Below are positions 13,471 through 25,500 of a stretch of DNA of 64,000 bases, piece by piece. The notes beneath the pieces are model-generated. The model made no database searches. It saw only the letters and a list, made by a program, of their open reading frames with translations, and was not told the origin of the DNA. Position numbers and translations under genes: made by a program. Origin of the DNA: Klebsormidium nitens (taxonomy: Eukaryota > Streptophyta > Klebsormidiophyceae > Klebsormidiales > Klebsormidiaceae); NCBI GenBank assembly GCA_000708835.1, contig DF237025.1, forward strand, positions 155,667 to 219,666, written 5' to 3'. Within the stretch, counting starts at the first letter, position 1. Each line of letters starts with the position of its first letter.

Positions 13471-13927
13471 TAGGGGGCTATGCACACCTGGACTCGGGGG
13501 GTGTCGGGGTTTCTCTGGTAAAATGGAGACCCGAGTCTCGAAATCGACATCCGGCACCCCTTTCGGGCTATGCACACTAGTCCGGGTCTCGCTGACGTGT
13601 CGGAGACCCGCCCGGTCTCGGAAAATTTCCAAAATCCGAGACCCGGCCCTTTGGCGGGGTTTCGATCGAAAGTCGGGGTCCACCGGGAATGTCACGGGGG
13701 AACAGATGGACGCGCCGAACGTACTTTTGCGGGCTTCGATCGGTCCGTACACAAACTGTACACGGTTAGGTACACAACGCGTTGAGGAGCGGAAACCCGA
13801 CATCCCGCAACCCGGTGTGCATAGGGTTTCGTGGTTGCTCCCGAGCTTGGATCTCGGGTCTCCGACAAACGTCAGCAAAACCCCGTTTCTGGGCAAAAAC
13901 CCCCCTCCCAGGTGTGCATAGGCCCTA
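13471..13927. mobile_element. MITE-like element with terminal inverted repeats and TA ends
   Basis: The left end reads TAGGGGGCTATGCACACC and the right end, in reverse complement, TAGGGCCTATGCACACC. The shared core CTATGCACACCTGG is perfect in both. The outermost TA on each side fits a TA target duplication, as in Tc1/mariner-like or related elements. Internal copies of the CTATGCACAC core occur near 13568 and, inverted, near 13818. At about 457 bp with no coding capacity, it is a non-autonomous element. The superfamily is not certain. Confidence 0.7.
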
Positions 13928-15469
13928 GGTATGCCAACTGGAAGAAGCGTGCTGAGCACACGTCTCTCCTCTTCCAAGTTCTGTCGTCACGGTCACCGAC
14001 ATGGTCTGCGGCTGAGAAAGAACCCATTGCACTGGAACTTGAAGTTGAACCAGGATTGACAATCCTAAGCTGTGCGGGGTCCGACGTTGTCGCGCTCCGT
14101 TTCAGACGGCCTACCACCACTTATCAAGGGCGACGAAGGCAGCATATCTTTCTACCGAGAAAGTAACAAATCAAAGAGCTACTCCCGGCCGCCAAGCGAG
14201 ACTAGCTTGGCAGCTGTTGCCGAGGTCAAGGCGCGAGTTGACAAGCTAACTCGTTGTTGTACTCCATGTTTTAACTGTGGCTGGCCCTTTAGAGGATGTG
14301 GTGGCGCTTGACCAGAAGGCAGCGTTCCCTGGTTGCAGGCGGCCCTTGCAACATTGGGGAATGCTGAGTTCTTGAAGGGGACTACATCGGTACCTATGGC
14401 TTCTGCTTTGATGCAGAAGTCCTGCTTGCGGGGGCAAGCGGTTATAGACACCAAATGCCGGGCCGCGTCGCAGCAACTTCTGTGGCCGGTAGGCACCTCA
14501 GGGGAGCGGCAGTTGAGGGTTGCCAGCTCTGGTGAGTGCACCACTAGATGCGTTGTGATATATGCCAGTATAAGGCCGGGAACTTCAAAAGTTCAGAGAC
14601 GGCATTGCTCTTTGCAATGTCGTAGAATCTTGTGGTAGTGGCTCCGGCGCCCTAAGAGCTCTTCGCGTTTGTGCTGGAACTGCAATCTCCATCCATGTTT
14701 CCTGCGGTTCTGATTGTATTGATTCAAACGTTGCTTCCTCGAAAAAGTCCAGCAGTCACAGACATTCACATTGGGGGCCGCCACGAGGTCACGGTTGTCG
14801 GTTGTGGAGTCGTTCGGTCTCGTTGCTTGCTTTTCTGAAATGACGAGTGAAGGGAGACAGCGAAGAAGGCCACAATCATCTTGGTCAGATGCGCTGCTCA
14901 GTTTACCAAACCTGAGGTTTAGTCTGATGGTTGGCCTGGCAGCATTTCGTACCTTCCATTCTTCATGGTGCATACATAAAATCTATGCAAGATTTCAATA
15001 TGGAGATTCAAAGTCCATCACAAAACGGATGCTCGGCATTGCAAAGCAGTGCTTTGAATCTCAATAATAGCGGCAATTGTAGTTGCTGCTGGTCTGTTTA
15101 CCTCATCCAACTGATCTTTGTCGTCGGATGAAGGTTCAAGTCAATCACGTCAACGTCCAACTGCCTCCCTAAAGTTCCGCCCCCGCTCTACAAAACCCTT
15201 CTTTGAGACAGACTGATCAGAGGAAACACTATGCAGAGCATGCTTTTCTCGGCAAGCGTGTTGGGGCTGGAGCGTCGGAAAGCAGAAGGGGCGTCCGGCC
15301 CTGTGGATTCAAGCGGCCGCTTGTTGAGAAGAAAGCGCCTGTTGCAAGACTTGGCACACCGTAAGCATAGCCTGCTAACATACACACACTCTGAGCCCAG
15401 TTTCGAATTCGATGCTTATTCCAGTAATTCAGCAAGGAAGGGCGAGAAGTAGGATCGGTGTGCTTTACC
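13928..15469. other. intergenic region with weak coding-like fragments
   Basis: Two stretches on the plus strand read like protein: about 13985-14100, and 14110-14250 with LPPLIKGDEGSISFYRE. They have no start, stop or splice framework that I could assemble, and I recognise no family. They may be remnants of a gene or element. An open frame at 15231-15360 ends in a good donor (GTAAGC) but is out of phase with the NicO exon, so it may be a 5' untranslated or alternative exon. Confidence 0.3.
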
Positions 15470-17508
15470 ATGGCAATCAGCAATCAGCTGATAAGCTACG
15501 ACCACCTTACTGAAGTACTCGGCATCTGCGTCCATGCCCAAGCACCAAGCTTTCAGCATGGGACTCCCAGCGGATGTAACTTTCGGCACCTTTTCACAAT
15601 GTTGGGCGTTTTTTGCAGCTCAAGGGGTTCAGACAAGAACCGAATCACCTGCACCAGCCAGTTCACCGCGGTGACAGACAATGACCATGTGGTTTGTCCA
15701 GAAGTCCAAACGGATGCAGCAACATTGCAGTCCAGCTCCGCAGACTTGTCACCTAGAAACCAAGCCTTCGCACTCCTCCTAGCAAAGCTCCCAAAACTCC
15801 TCTGCATAGCAGCCCTCTGCTCGGTCCTCCTCCTCCCAAGCCGTCCAGCCTGGGCCGCAAACGGCGCCACCGCGACTCTCGCCCGGCCCGCACGGTTCGC
15901 CCGCTTTAGTATCGTAGCCTCTCTCGTGAGCATAAAAGAGGCGTTCAGAGTAGCTTCCGCTGGGGAGCTGTTGGCAAGTGCGTGGACGGGCCTAGTTGCG
16001 GGGTGCCTGCACACACTGACGGGGCCGGATCATCTAGCCGCGCTCGCGCCAATGTCGATCGGGCGAACGCGGCTGCAGAGTGCGTGGATGGGGGCGCTCT
16101 GGGGGTGCGGCCACGATGCGGGGCAGCTGCTGTTCGGGCTGCTGTTCCTGCTGCTCAAGGAGCGGCTGCACATGGACCTACTGTCGGTGAGTGCTGGCTC
16201 AGTTACCGAGCACGTTGGTCTGGTCGAGTGAGTCGTTGGCTGCGAGGCCCAACTTTCTTGTCGATTTATCTATCTGAGGACAACATGCCCAGTCATTGTT
16301 GCAAGTCTGGTCGACAGAGAGAGAGGCGACCAGGATAGAATCAGCTCAAGGGAAACCGTTTCGCTTGGTTGCTGGGACTCAAGAGTCAGTTGATGATGAT
16401 GCACCAGTTATCAAAAAGCGGACTGAGGCTTGACTCCTGGTCGTTATGCTTCCCCTTTGGCATCTGCGAAGATCCTGCGAAGATCAGAAGAAGGAGGATT
16501 CGCTACAGGGTTTCAAGCTCATTTCAGAAGTCTCAAAACTGTTCTGGCTCTGGCTCATATAGACTCCTACTCCGACAGTCCCTTCGTCGCTTTTACTATC
16601 TCTACCGGTCTTGTAAGTCGCTCACTCCAGATCTCCATGTTTCCAGCAATGGAGCGGGGTGGTCATCGGCGTGACCCTCTGCGGCATCGGGGCGCTCGGG
16701 TTGTACGAGTCGCGACAGCTGAGCGCGTCGATACACGAGCCGCCTCCGGAAGAACGCCCGCTGACGCCAGCCTACGCTGGCGCGTCTACAAGCGGCGCCT
16801 CCGAGGAGTACCGACCCGAAGAGACCGCGACAGATGCGCCGAGGGGAACTGCGTCTTCGAGCAAGCCATTTGGGGTGGCGACCTTCATAACAGGCGAGAT
16901 GCCCTGGCCCTTATGTCTTACCTTGCTTCAATATTCGTATTTTGATTGTGGAGAGTAGGAGACATACTTGATCACCGACTTGTTGAAACTTCATAACAGG
17001 CGAGATGCCCTGGCCCTCATGCCTTCCTTGCTTCAATATTTGTGTTTTGATTTTGGAACAGTAGGAGACATATTTGATTACCAACTTGTCGAAACCATGT
17101 AGAAGCAAGCAAAATGGAGAGACGGTTCTTCACCAAGCGAGTATTAAATTCAAGGGAATGTGTGGACACCTATGGGAATAGGCTCATCGGCATCACTCGT
17201 TTTTTAGGACGTCCTCAAGAACTCTGTACACTGCACCTGGGATGCATCTCTTCTTTCAAAGTCAAACCGTTCGCTGATTGTTCTTCCGGGCTCGTGTCTG
17301 ACCTTGTCGCGCGCGTGTTCTTGCAGGCATCTTCCACGGCTTCCAGCCCGACGCTCTCATCATGATCCTTCCCGCTCTCGCACTCCCGTCCAAGCTGGCG
17401 GGGCTGTCGTTCCTCGTAACCTTCCTACTCGGAACCATTCTCGCGATGGGGAGCTACACGGCGTTCATCGGGGCGTCCTGCGAAGTGCTCGGGGAGCAGG
17501 TCCCCGGG
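15470..17508 (+). CDS. plastid NicO-family nickel/cobalt transporter, 3' exon missing
   Basis: Exons 15470-16186, 16647-16893 and 17327-17508 are in matching phase and give 382 residues. The product resembles the plant high-affinity nickel-transport family (Arabidopsis At2g16800 type). Conserved features are HTLTGPDHLAALAP at residues 181-194 (the metal-binding His/Asp motif of NicO/UreH proteins), GALWGCGHDAGQLLFGLLF, then FHGFQPDALIMILPALALP and FLLGTILAMGSYTAFIG. The segment KLLCIAALCSVLLLPSRPAWA before it looks like a bipartite plastid signal or a first membrane helix. Family members continue for about 35 residues with a final helix, and no such exon was found to 19.5 kb. Intron 2 uses a GC donor (CAG|GCGAG). 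The start ATG at 15470 was chosen because it is open and in frame into the main exon. An alternative first exon at 15231-15360 does not fit the phase. Confidence 0.8.
16883..17094 (+). repeat. 106-bp tandem duplication across a splice donor
   Basis: Copies at 16883-16988 and 16989-17094 are about 85-90% identical and adjacent. The unit begins inside the NicO exon (CTTCATAACAG), includes the GC donor (GCGAGATGCCCTGG) and runs into the intron. The second copy therefore carries an intact duplicate of the exon end and donor inside the intron. Confidence 0.9.
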
Positions 17509-19567
17509 GTGAGGCTCCGGTTGTCAACCTCCCCCCCGTTCTTTCCCTTCTCTGAATGCTTTTTGAAGGTTTGAGACGTTCGTCGTGATGAAAAACATAT
17601 CTGTTACAAATGTGAAACAATTTCCAAATTTCTTGGACGATGGAGAGGAGTTCGGCGGAGCTGTGGAGAATTTAGTTGTACTCGTGCTTGCTACTTCGTA
17701 TACGCCTGTTCGCTTGTAGAGCTTTTATAGTTTGGACTCGGGCGATCGGATAAATTGTTTTTGGTATAGCGGACACTCCATGTTCGGCCACTGGGGGTGT
17801 GCATACCTCTTCTTGAGAATGCAGAGCCGATTGGTAATCAATTGCTTGTTTGAAACTCAGTGACTGGTCGGGTCTGTCTGAACAAATTTGTATCGTCCTT
17901 TCGCAGATCAACGAAAAGCTCTCGCAAGTTTCTTCGATGATTTCGATATTTGTTGGGGCCGCATTGATTTCTTCGAACGCATTCGGCTTCAAAATCCTGT
18001 AACAACTTTAGTTGTAGAGCTGAGACATGGACACGTTGTGGCTCTGAGAAGGCCCTGAGAAGGTCCCTGCAGATCATTGTGCACAACCCATTGTGCACGT
18101 AGTATAAAGACCTTAACCGAAGTGGCTAATATTGCTGCTGCCTCGCAACCGACTTATACAAACCTATCGACAGGCTCCAGAGGTAGACCGTCTGTGGGCA
18201 AATTGCCCGCGTTGAACCTTCATATTCTTGTGTCGTCGGCACATTTGGGAAGGTTATTGTCAATCCAGTGAGGTCATAGTTGTTCTTTGTTCTTTTTGAA
18301 CCGTCTTTTAAACGGATTGAAGTCTTAATGTTCATCTTCCTCGAAGTATACCAGAGCGGCACCGACGTCAACCCCACTTTAATGGCTATGATTGAAGCGG
18401 CGAGGAAATCTGGCCGCGACGGTAGAAAGCCAGCCCATGCATGTGTTTTTCAATGGCTGGATTCAAGAAAATTGGGTCTACATTCCTCACGGATCATGTA
18501 CGTGCTTGCGGAAGGCCGCGTATATCCGGACACATATTGACTCCTCTGTGGTCAAATGCAATGGTTGGGGCCACGTCATGAGGAGGCCGCTGGACGCATG
18601 CGGGCCTGTAAATTGGGTCGCCAAGAGGCGCGAATATTGCTATATCTAGGTATGCATCAAAGGCTATTGTCCATATGTGGAAACCATCCCTAGTGCAGAT
18701 TGCGCATGACGGTTGTGACTTAACGATCGTCATGCGTAGAACTGCAGGTCAAAGTTCGCCGGGCCCGCTGCGGCCAGCGCCTTGCAGATGTCTAATTATT
18801 CTATTCGCGACAGCATGGGTTGCAGCCGCCCGCATGTGCTCACCGGCCGTCACGCACTGATCATTGCCAACGTACCGGCCCCGAGCGCGCGGCCCGCCCG
18901 TGTCGCGGCCGCCTCGCGCAAGACGTCTGTCTAGATTGGATCGATCGAAAGAGTATCTTCAGGGTTTTAGCACCCCAAACACGGGGTTTGCGCGGAATCT
19001 TCGAAAATGGGCGCAGCCGCAGCGAGCTGCCATGAACAGCCAGTCAATGCAGAGCTAGGAATTGTCGTCCACGCCAGGTCAGCTTGTTTTGTTCATTTTG
19101 TGGAGCGGCAAACCTAGGATAGAGGAGCTAGAATTGGGCGCCATTGAGTGTTGCAATGAAAGGCGCATCCATCTCCCGGAACAGGGTTACGAGAGTGTTT
19201 TGAGGTATCCAAGCATTCCAAAAGAAGCCCCTGAACTCGGGGGCAGATGTGCCAGTTTTGCTAGCTTGCGCTGAGTTGCAAAGTGGATTGGGCTTCACAA
19301 TCTATGTAGAGGAAGTCGCCGTCAGGAATCTTCATTGGTATACGAGGTCCTCATGCTCCCTACATTGAAAGCGTCTGTGTCTAGAAATTACTTGTCTAGC
19401 GTCTTCTTCTTCGCATGCTAGAGGTGACCCAGTCCTTGCCTTTACTGATCCAAGCATAATGCTCTTGATTACAAGCGGAGCGGCCCTCATGAAAGCAGAT
19501 TTGATGGTCTAGCTACAGATTCTGCAAGGATTGGGGTGCCGGACGGTCCGGGGGAGGGAGATAGATC
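17509..19567. other. intergenic or 3' NicO region, no gene recognised
   Basis: I searched for the expected last NicO exon and did not find it. A very GC-rich patch lies at about 18750-18910, rich in GGCC/GCGGCC motifs. The remaining sequence shows no coding signal I can support. UGP3 begins at 19568, so the last part must hold its promoter. Confidence 0.4.
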
Positions 19568-22500
19568 ATGGAGGTGGCCTTTGTGCAGCAGCCTCTTCCC
19601 CAAACGCTGGGCGCCGTTGGCAGGGCGCATAGACAAGCATGCAGACGCGTTCTGCCTCTCCCAACCACATTGCCTCCGCCGTCGCACGCTATCAGTCAAC
19701 ATGCAAGCCTGTCTTTAAGGCTAACCTTCCCTGCTTGGTGGAGCACAATCCATGCAAAATGCCACTTCGTTCGGTCAGAGCTGCAACGGAGGAGCCTGCG
19801 CTGGCGAAAGGGCGCCAGCTGTCAAGCAGACAGGGGCGTCAACTGTCGAGCACCCGGAGGCGCCAGCTGTCGTGCAGCGGCGGGGGGGGCAACTCTTGTT
19901 CAGGAAGAGTCCCCGGCTGTACGTGTGACTGACATAGACAGGGAGATCAAGCGGCTTAGGGGGTTACGAGAACGGCTAAGGGCTGCGGTGTCCATCGACG
20001 AGCGGCGTCTTGTTTTGGAGAGCGATCCGGAGGTTCAGAGAGTCTGGAAGGCCTATCGGGACTCGCGGCATGCATTGAGATTGGACGAAGCGCACGGGAA
20101 GTACCTGCTCGATTGCATGATTGCGGCGGGGCAGGGGCATCTTCTGGAAAGTCCCACTCTTCTCCCCTCAAAGGAGCGGGTGAACGGGAAGCATTCAAAT
20201 GGCGCGCTGCATTCGAACGGCGCCCTCAAAGAGTCGGACACTGGGGTCTCTCTTTTGGACGGGCATTCAGACCGGGCACCCTACCTAGACGCATTTCAAA
20301 TGCTGGCGGACGCCGTCCGAAAGCTAGAGTTGGACGGCGAGCCGGACGCCCCAAACCACCCTGCGCTTCTAACCCCTCTCTTGGCCCCCGAGCATTTGGC
20401 GCCCGCGAACGCGCACGCCTGGGAGCAGCGACTGGCCGGACAGTCCAAAAGCGGGATCGACGCCATCCAAAAGCTAACGGACATGCTCAAGCGGCTTGAG
20501 AAGTTCTACGACAGCATCGGGGGTGTGGTTGGGTACCAGCTCGCGGCGCTGGAACTGATTCGCGCCAGCGAGGAGCGGGAGAAGTGCGTCGAAGAGGTGG
20601 AGAGCGTTTTGGCGGGGGATTCGGACGTGCCACTGTCCGAAAGTTCGCTTTGGGACGGGTCCGAGCTTTTGGAGGAAGCGGGCGAGGAGACGAATTACCA
20701 CATGCCGGTGGGACCGGACCTGGCAGCCGATCCTGGCTTCGCACAGCGCGCGGCGGCTTGGGGGATCACGGTGAGAGTCCAAAGTGACTGTTTCATATAT
20801 TTGTTACACTCGGGTGATCAAGACTTTACTTTCTCTCAGATGCATTACTAGCTGAGTCTAACGTGCACGTACTTGCCGCCAACATTATGAAAGTTGTGGT
20901 GGTGAAAAGGCTACCAGCATTTCTGGGGCGCAAAAGAATCCGCTTTTGATTCATTGGCTGGCGCCCGATCAGCACATTGCGTCGCAGCTTGTTGCATTTT
21001 GTAATCTCCACTCCGGAGATGCTTGAGACTCTCCTTCGGTTGACCATGCTCTCACAAATGGCAATTCAAGCTGCCACTTCTTACTCACGTGCTTCTTCCC
21101 TCTTGTGAGGAAGGTGCACACAACCTGTTTTCCGCCCCAATTGGTTGTAACTTTTGAAATGCCACCATTTATGTTGGCAGCATTGGATTCCAAAACCTTG
21201 GCTCTGGCTAAAGCATTCTAGATGCTGCTATAATCCCTACTTCACTGGTCCACCGAGGCCCAAAACCCTAATCTCGGTATTGTCCGACTAGATTGAAAAG
21301 ATGGGCGCCACTTACCCTGTCTATGCAGCTTGTGCTGGTTCTTTCAGCAATGCAAATCGGGGCGAACATGACATCGTTGCAAAGTTCAATGGCGCTGTTC
21401 TGACCTGAGATTGACAATGTTGAACAAAGGCTAAGCTCAATTTGGGTTGCACCTTCTGGTCTGGAATCCATGGGATGTGATTGCACAAAAGGTGTGGTTC
21501 CTCTAAAGTGGCTTATGCGGAAGGCAGTGCCAAAGGAGTTCTTTCAAACATCATGACCTTAAGGAGAAGAAATCTCACACGATGTCTCTAAGATGAGGAC
21601 TTGTTGCATGCTCAATCCCCCAAAAGTTATCTTCTCTTCTCTTTTTAAGAACCACTGTTGACCCGTACACTTCTTCCTATGGCTCACCCCTGACGAGAGC
21701 TTATCATCTCCGTCAAATAAAATGCGGTCGTCAAAACCTGCATCTTTCAAGGAAACTGCTTGTGATGCACCCAGTCTTCTTCCAGGGGCTGCCGTCAATG
21801 GGCGAGATTTACCCCCTCGGCGGCGCGGGTGACCGGCTAGGCCTTGTGGACGAGCGGAGCGGCGAGTGCCTGCCTGTCGCAATGCTACCGTACTGCGGAC
21901 GGACTCTGTTAGAGGGCCTCATTCGGGACCTGCAGGCAAGGCCGCATTGAATCCGCAAGAATGTCAGGACTTAGAACATTGTGATGTTGAAGTGTTTAAA
22001 CAGTCTGCGGAATGCAATCATGGGCGGTCAGGAAGCCGCTGTGTGCCCTTGATTGGCTTGGAGGTTGCCAGGCCCTTGCTTTGTGTCGGAACTTCTGAGC
22101 TGAAAGAGAAGGCTAATGATGCTTATGATCTGGACAGCTGGATATAATCTGGGCCTTTCCCCTGTCTAAGCAACCATCCGCCATGGATTTCAAGGTGGCG
22201 GTTCTGCACGTTGGTTTTCGATTGTGGTTGTTTGGTGGAAGAGTCGACATGTGTGGGAGGAGAAAGCACAATACATCAATCGAGCACGGTGAAGGAGGAA
22301 GGGCATCATCTTGTGAACCAACTAAACTAAGGGTCCTCAGCCGAGGTCAGACTTTAGTTTAACTGACAAGCTCCATTTTGCACAGGCGCGGGAGTACTTG
22401 CACTTCCGGCTGTACGGTGTCCAGCACACGACGCCGGTTGCAATCATGACGTCAGCGGCCAAGGACAACCACCGGCGAGTGGTGGAGCTATGCAAGCAGC

Positions 22501-25500
22501 AGGGCTGGTTCGGGCGGGGGCGGGGCAGCTTCCGCCTCTTTGAGCAGGTCAGCCTCCCTAATTCGTTTTTTGTCGGGATAGTTGACGTGAGAAGGGGAAG
22601 GAGTCGTTTACTCTGGCGTACTTGACGTCAGGTAAGGAGGCAGTGGGCATGAGTGATGTCAGAAGGGGAGTCTCTCGTTGTTGGTGTACTCAACGTTAGA
22701 AGGATAGAGAGATTAGTGTCATGAAGATAGCTGATTCCAGAAGGAGGTAACACTCGAGAATCACATTAATTGGTCAAGAGCAGCCAAAGGAGTCCACAAT
22801 GTGGCTCTGGAGGCATAGTTCGGATCATCGAGCATCGGAGAATGTTGGGAGGGTCAGAATATGCTTAAAGTTTCTGACCGGTACTGGGGCGAACAGAAGA
22901 TATAAGGGCAGGCATGCACGATGGCTTCATGAAAGCTGGGGTCCTCGTGGCGGACTGGTTCAAAGCAGTGTCGCCCGCACATCAGCAGCTAAAGGATGGT
23001 GGTGACATTCAGAAACGAGTTCTAAAAAGGCTACTCGCTTATACCTGCTGCGTGGTCGCGGTGGCTGCGGACAACAGCCGGTAGCTATAACAGTACACTC
23101 CCCCGGATCCAAAGCATTAGTGCAATCTTCAGAATGTAATGATTAACACGTCCTATTGCACGTTCTGGACCAAATCCTATAAGCATTCTCATAAGGCGAC
23201 TCGTTTACATTTGCAGCCACTGGTTCCGGTGGTTGCCGCGGACGACGGCCGGTGGCTGATGCAGGAGCCGCTCCAATGTATTCTGAAACCAGGGGGCCAT
23301 GGCGTCATCTGGAAGTTGGCGCACGACGAGAAGATCTTTGACTGGTTCCACGAGCGGGGGCGCAAGGCGGCCATCGTGCGCCAGATCAGGTGGGTGGCTT
23401 CTTCCGTGAAAGTTTAACTTTGCCCAAAGCATTGCCTTAGCAACGCGTCGCTCCATCTGATGCTGCCGAAAAAGGGACCTAGACCTGGAGGACACCTAGG
23501 ACAGGTTTAGCTCGACTGTTTGGGAACAGTAACCGAAACGCGCGTTTGACTGGCTCTTGAGCGCAGGCCTGATTTGGCCATAGGCAACCCGATTGGTGGG
23601 TCAGGATATGGGAGGAAAGCTCGGTACTGAGGACACGGATTTTTCTTGAAAGCTCGTTTCGTCTAACAGCAGTGAACAAAAGGGGTCCGTTGACTGCTTC
23701 CGCTTGCGTCGCCACTTGTTAGCCAGGTCTACTCGGTTGGGTCCTGGATGGAGGAAGATTCCGCTTTATGAGGCGCTATTGCAGTCTTGTGCGCCCTAAC
23801 GTTCCTTCGTGAGCGACGGTAGAAACTCGCTGATCGGAGGAAGTCTAGAGTTGTTGCGCCAGCTTCAGGAGGTCGGTTGGTGCCGAATGGTTAGCCAGTC
23901 TCTCCAGCATCAGTTGCGCGCTGGGTCTCGATTTCCGTTCCCAGCATGCTGGTCGAGCTTGCGTCAGGTCGGAGTTGCCAGAGCACGGAGAGATCTACTC
24001 AATTCTGCTGGCAAAACATGCATTCCTCATAGGCCGTTTACTTGGAGAAAATTGTCTGCCTCCTGTGGCCAACTCGCAGCGGACCGCAGCCACTCCAGTT
24101 GTGTTGGTCGCCGTTTCAACATGGAACGACAGGTCGGAGAAGCGAGGACGTAACTGGTTTCCGCTTTACTCATTTCCTGCGAGGGAATCGCACACCCGCT
24201 TTCTGACCTTGTCATGATTCACGCAGCAATCCAATGGCGGCTATGGACGCGACTCTGCTTGCGCTTTCTGGGGTCGGCCTGCAAGGTGGCAAGCGCTTCG
24301 GGTTTGCGTCGTGCGAGCGACGAGTGGGGGCGTCGGAGGGCATGAACGTGCTCAAGGTACGCTCACGATCTGTGAAAGGTGGTTCGATCCATTTGGACAA
24401 ACTTGCGCTGACCCGTTTACCAATAAGTTGATGCAAAAGACCTTGCCACCTCTCAACCACTTCTTGGATACCGTTTGAATTATAAGTGTCGACATTGGGA
24501 TTCGTTTCTTTGTCCCCGCTTTATTCACAGCCAAAATTAGTAGGCTGACCTTCCAGTCTGTCGTGGTGAATTGCTGTGTACGGTTTGAACAATGAGATTC
24601 GAGATTCTAAACACGATTCATTCAGCTTTCGGCGCGACTTCTTGCAGTCCATGATCAACAGATTGACTTAGATTGACTCTATCAAGCTTATCGTATCTCT
24701 AACCTCCTTCCCGAACTAAATCGCGCAGGAGGTGCGCACGCCGTCCGGCGAGTGGCGCTACGGCGTGAGCAACATCGAGTACACGGAGTTCGAACGAATG
24801 GGCGTCTGCGACGTGGCAGTGGCCGGGGATTCCCACCGGTCGCAGTACCCGGCCAATACAAACGTGCTGTACGTGGACCTCGGGGCGGCGCACCGGGTGG
24901 CGGCGAGCGAGGGCCGGGCGGCGCTTCCGGGGATGATCATCAACCTGAAGAAGACGGTAGAGTATAAGGACCACACGGGGCGGTTGCAGAGGTGAGGGGG
25001 CGCGAGAGGATCGTCTTTTGGTCCTGAGACATGGGGAAAATGTCGATGTCGCTTTGACGTCATGGAACACCCTTGCATTGAGCTTCATATATTTGAAGAA
25101 GACGGTGGAGTAGAAGGACCACACGGGGCGGTTGCAGAGGTGAGGGGGCGTTGGAGGAGCGCATTTGTTCTGGGTCTTTGCGCTTAAGTTTTTGATTTCA
25201 GGTAACTTTGTGCAAGAATGTTTGAATCTAAAAAGTTTGTAGAGTATGAGGATCACACGGGGCGAATGCAGAGGTGATGGGGTGTGAGAGGCGTGTTTTT
25301 GTACTGGCTTTCTACGAGAATCTCAAATCGAAATCTCATGGAACGGTGAGCGTTCAGCTTTAGAATACCCGACGAAGACGGCAAAGTATGAGGATCATAT
25401 GAGGCGACTGCAGATTTGAAGAGTGGGCGTGGGCTGAGCGTCTTGTTTCCGAAATATCGGGAAGAAAAGAACCAGTTCAAAGACTGCGGTGACTCGCAGT

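Noticed and set aside
15231-15360. Possible first coding exon of the NicO gene
   Set aside because: It starts with ATG and ends in a good donor, but its phase does not fit the strong acceptor near 15618, and joining them meets a stop. It was kept only as a possible untranslated exon.
18280-18540. Plus-strand open frame downstream of NicO as its missing last exon
   Set aside because: It does not resemble the family's C-terminal helix and no in-phase acceptor joins it.
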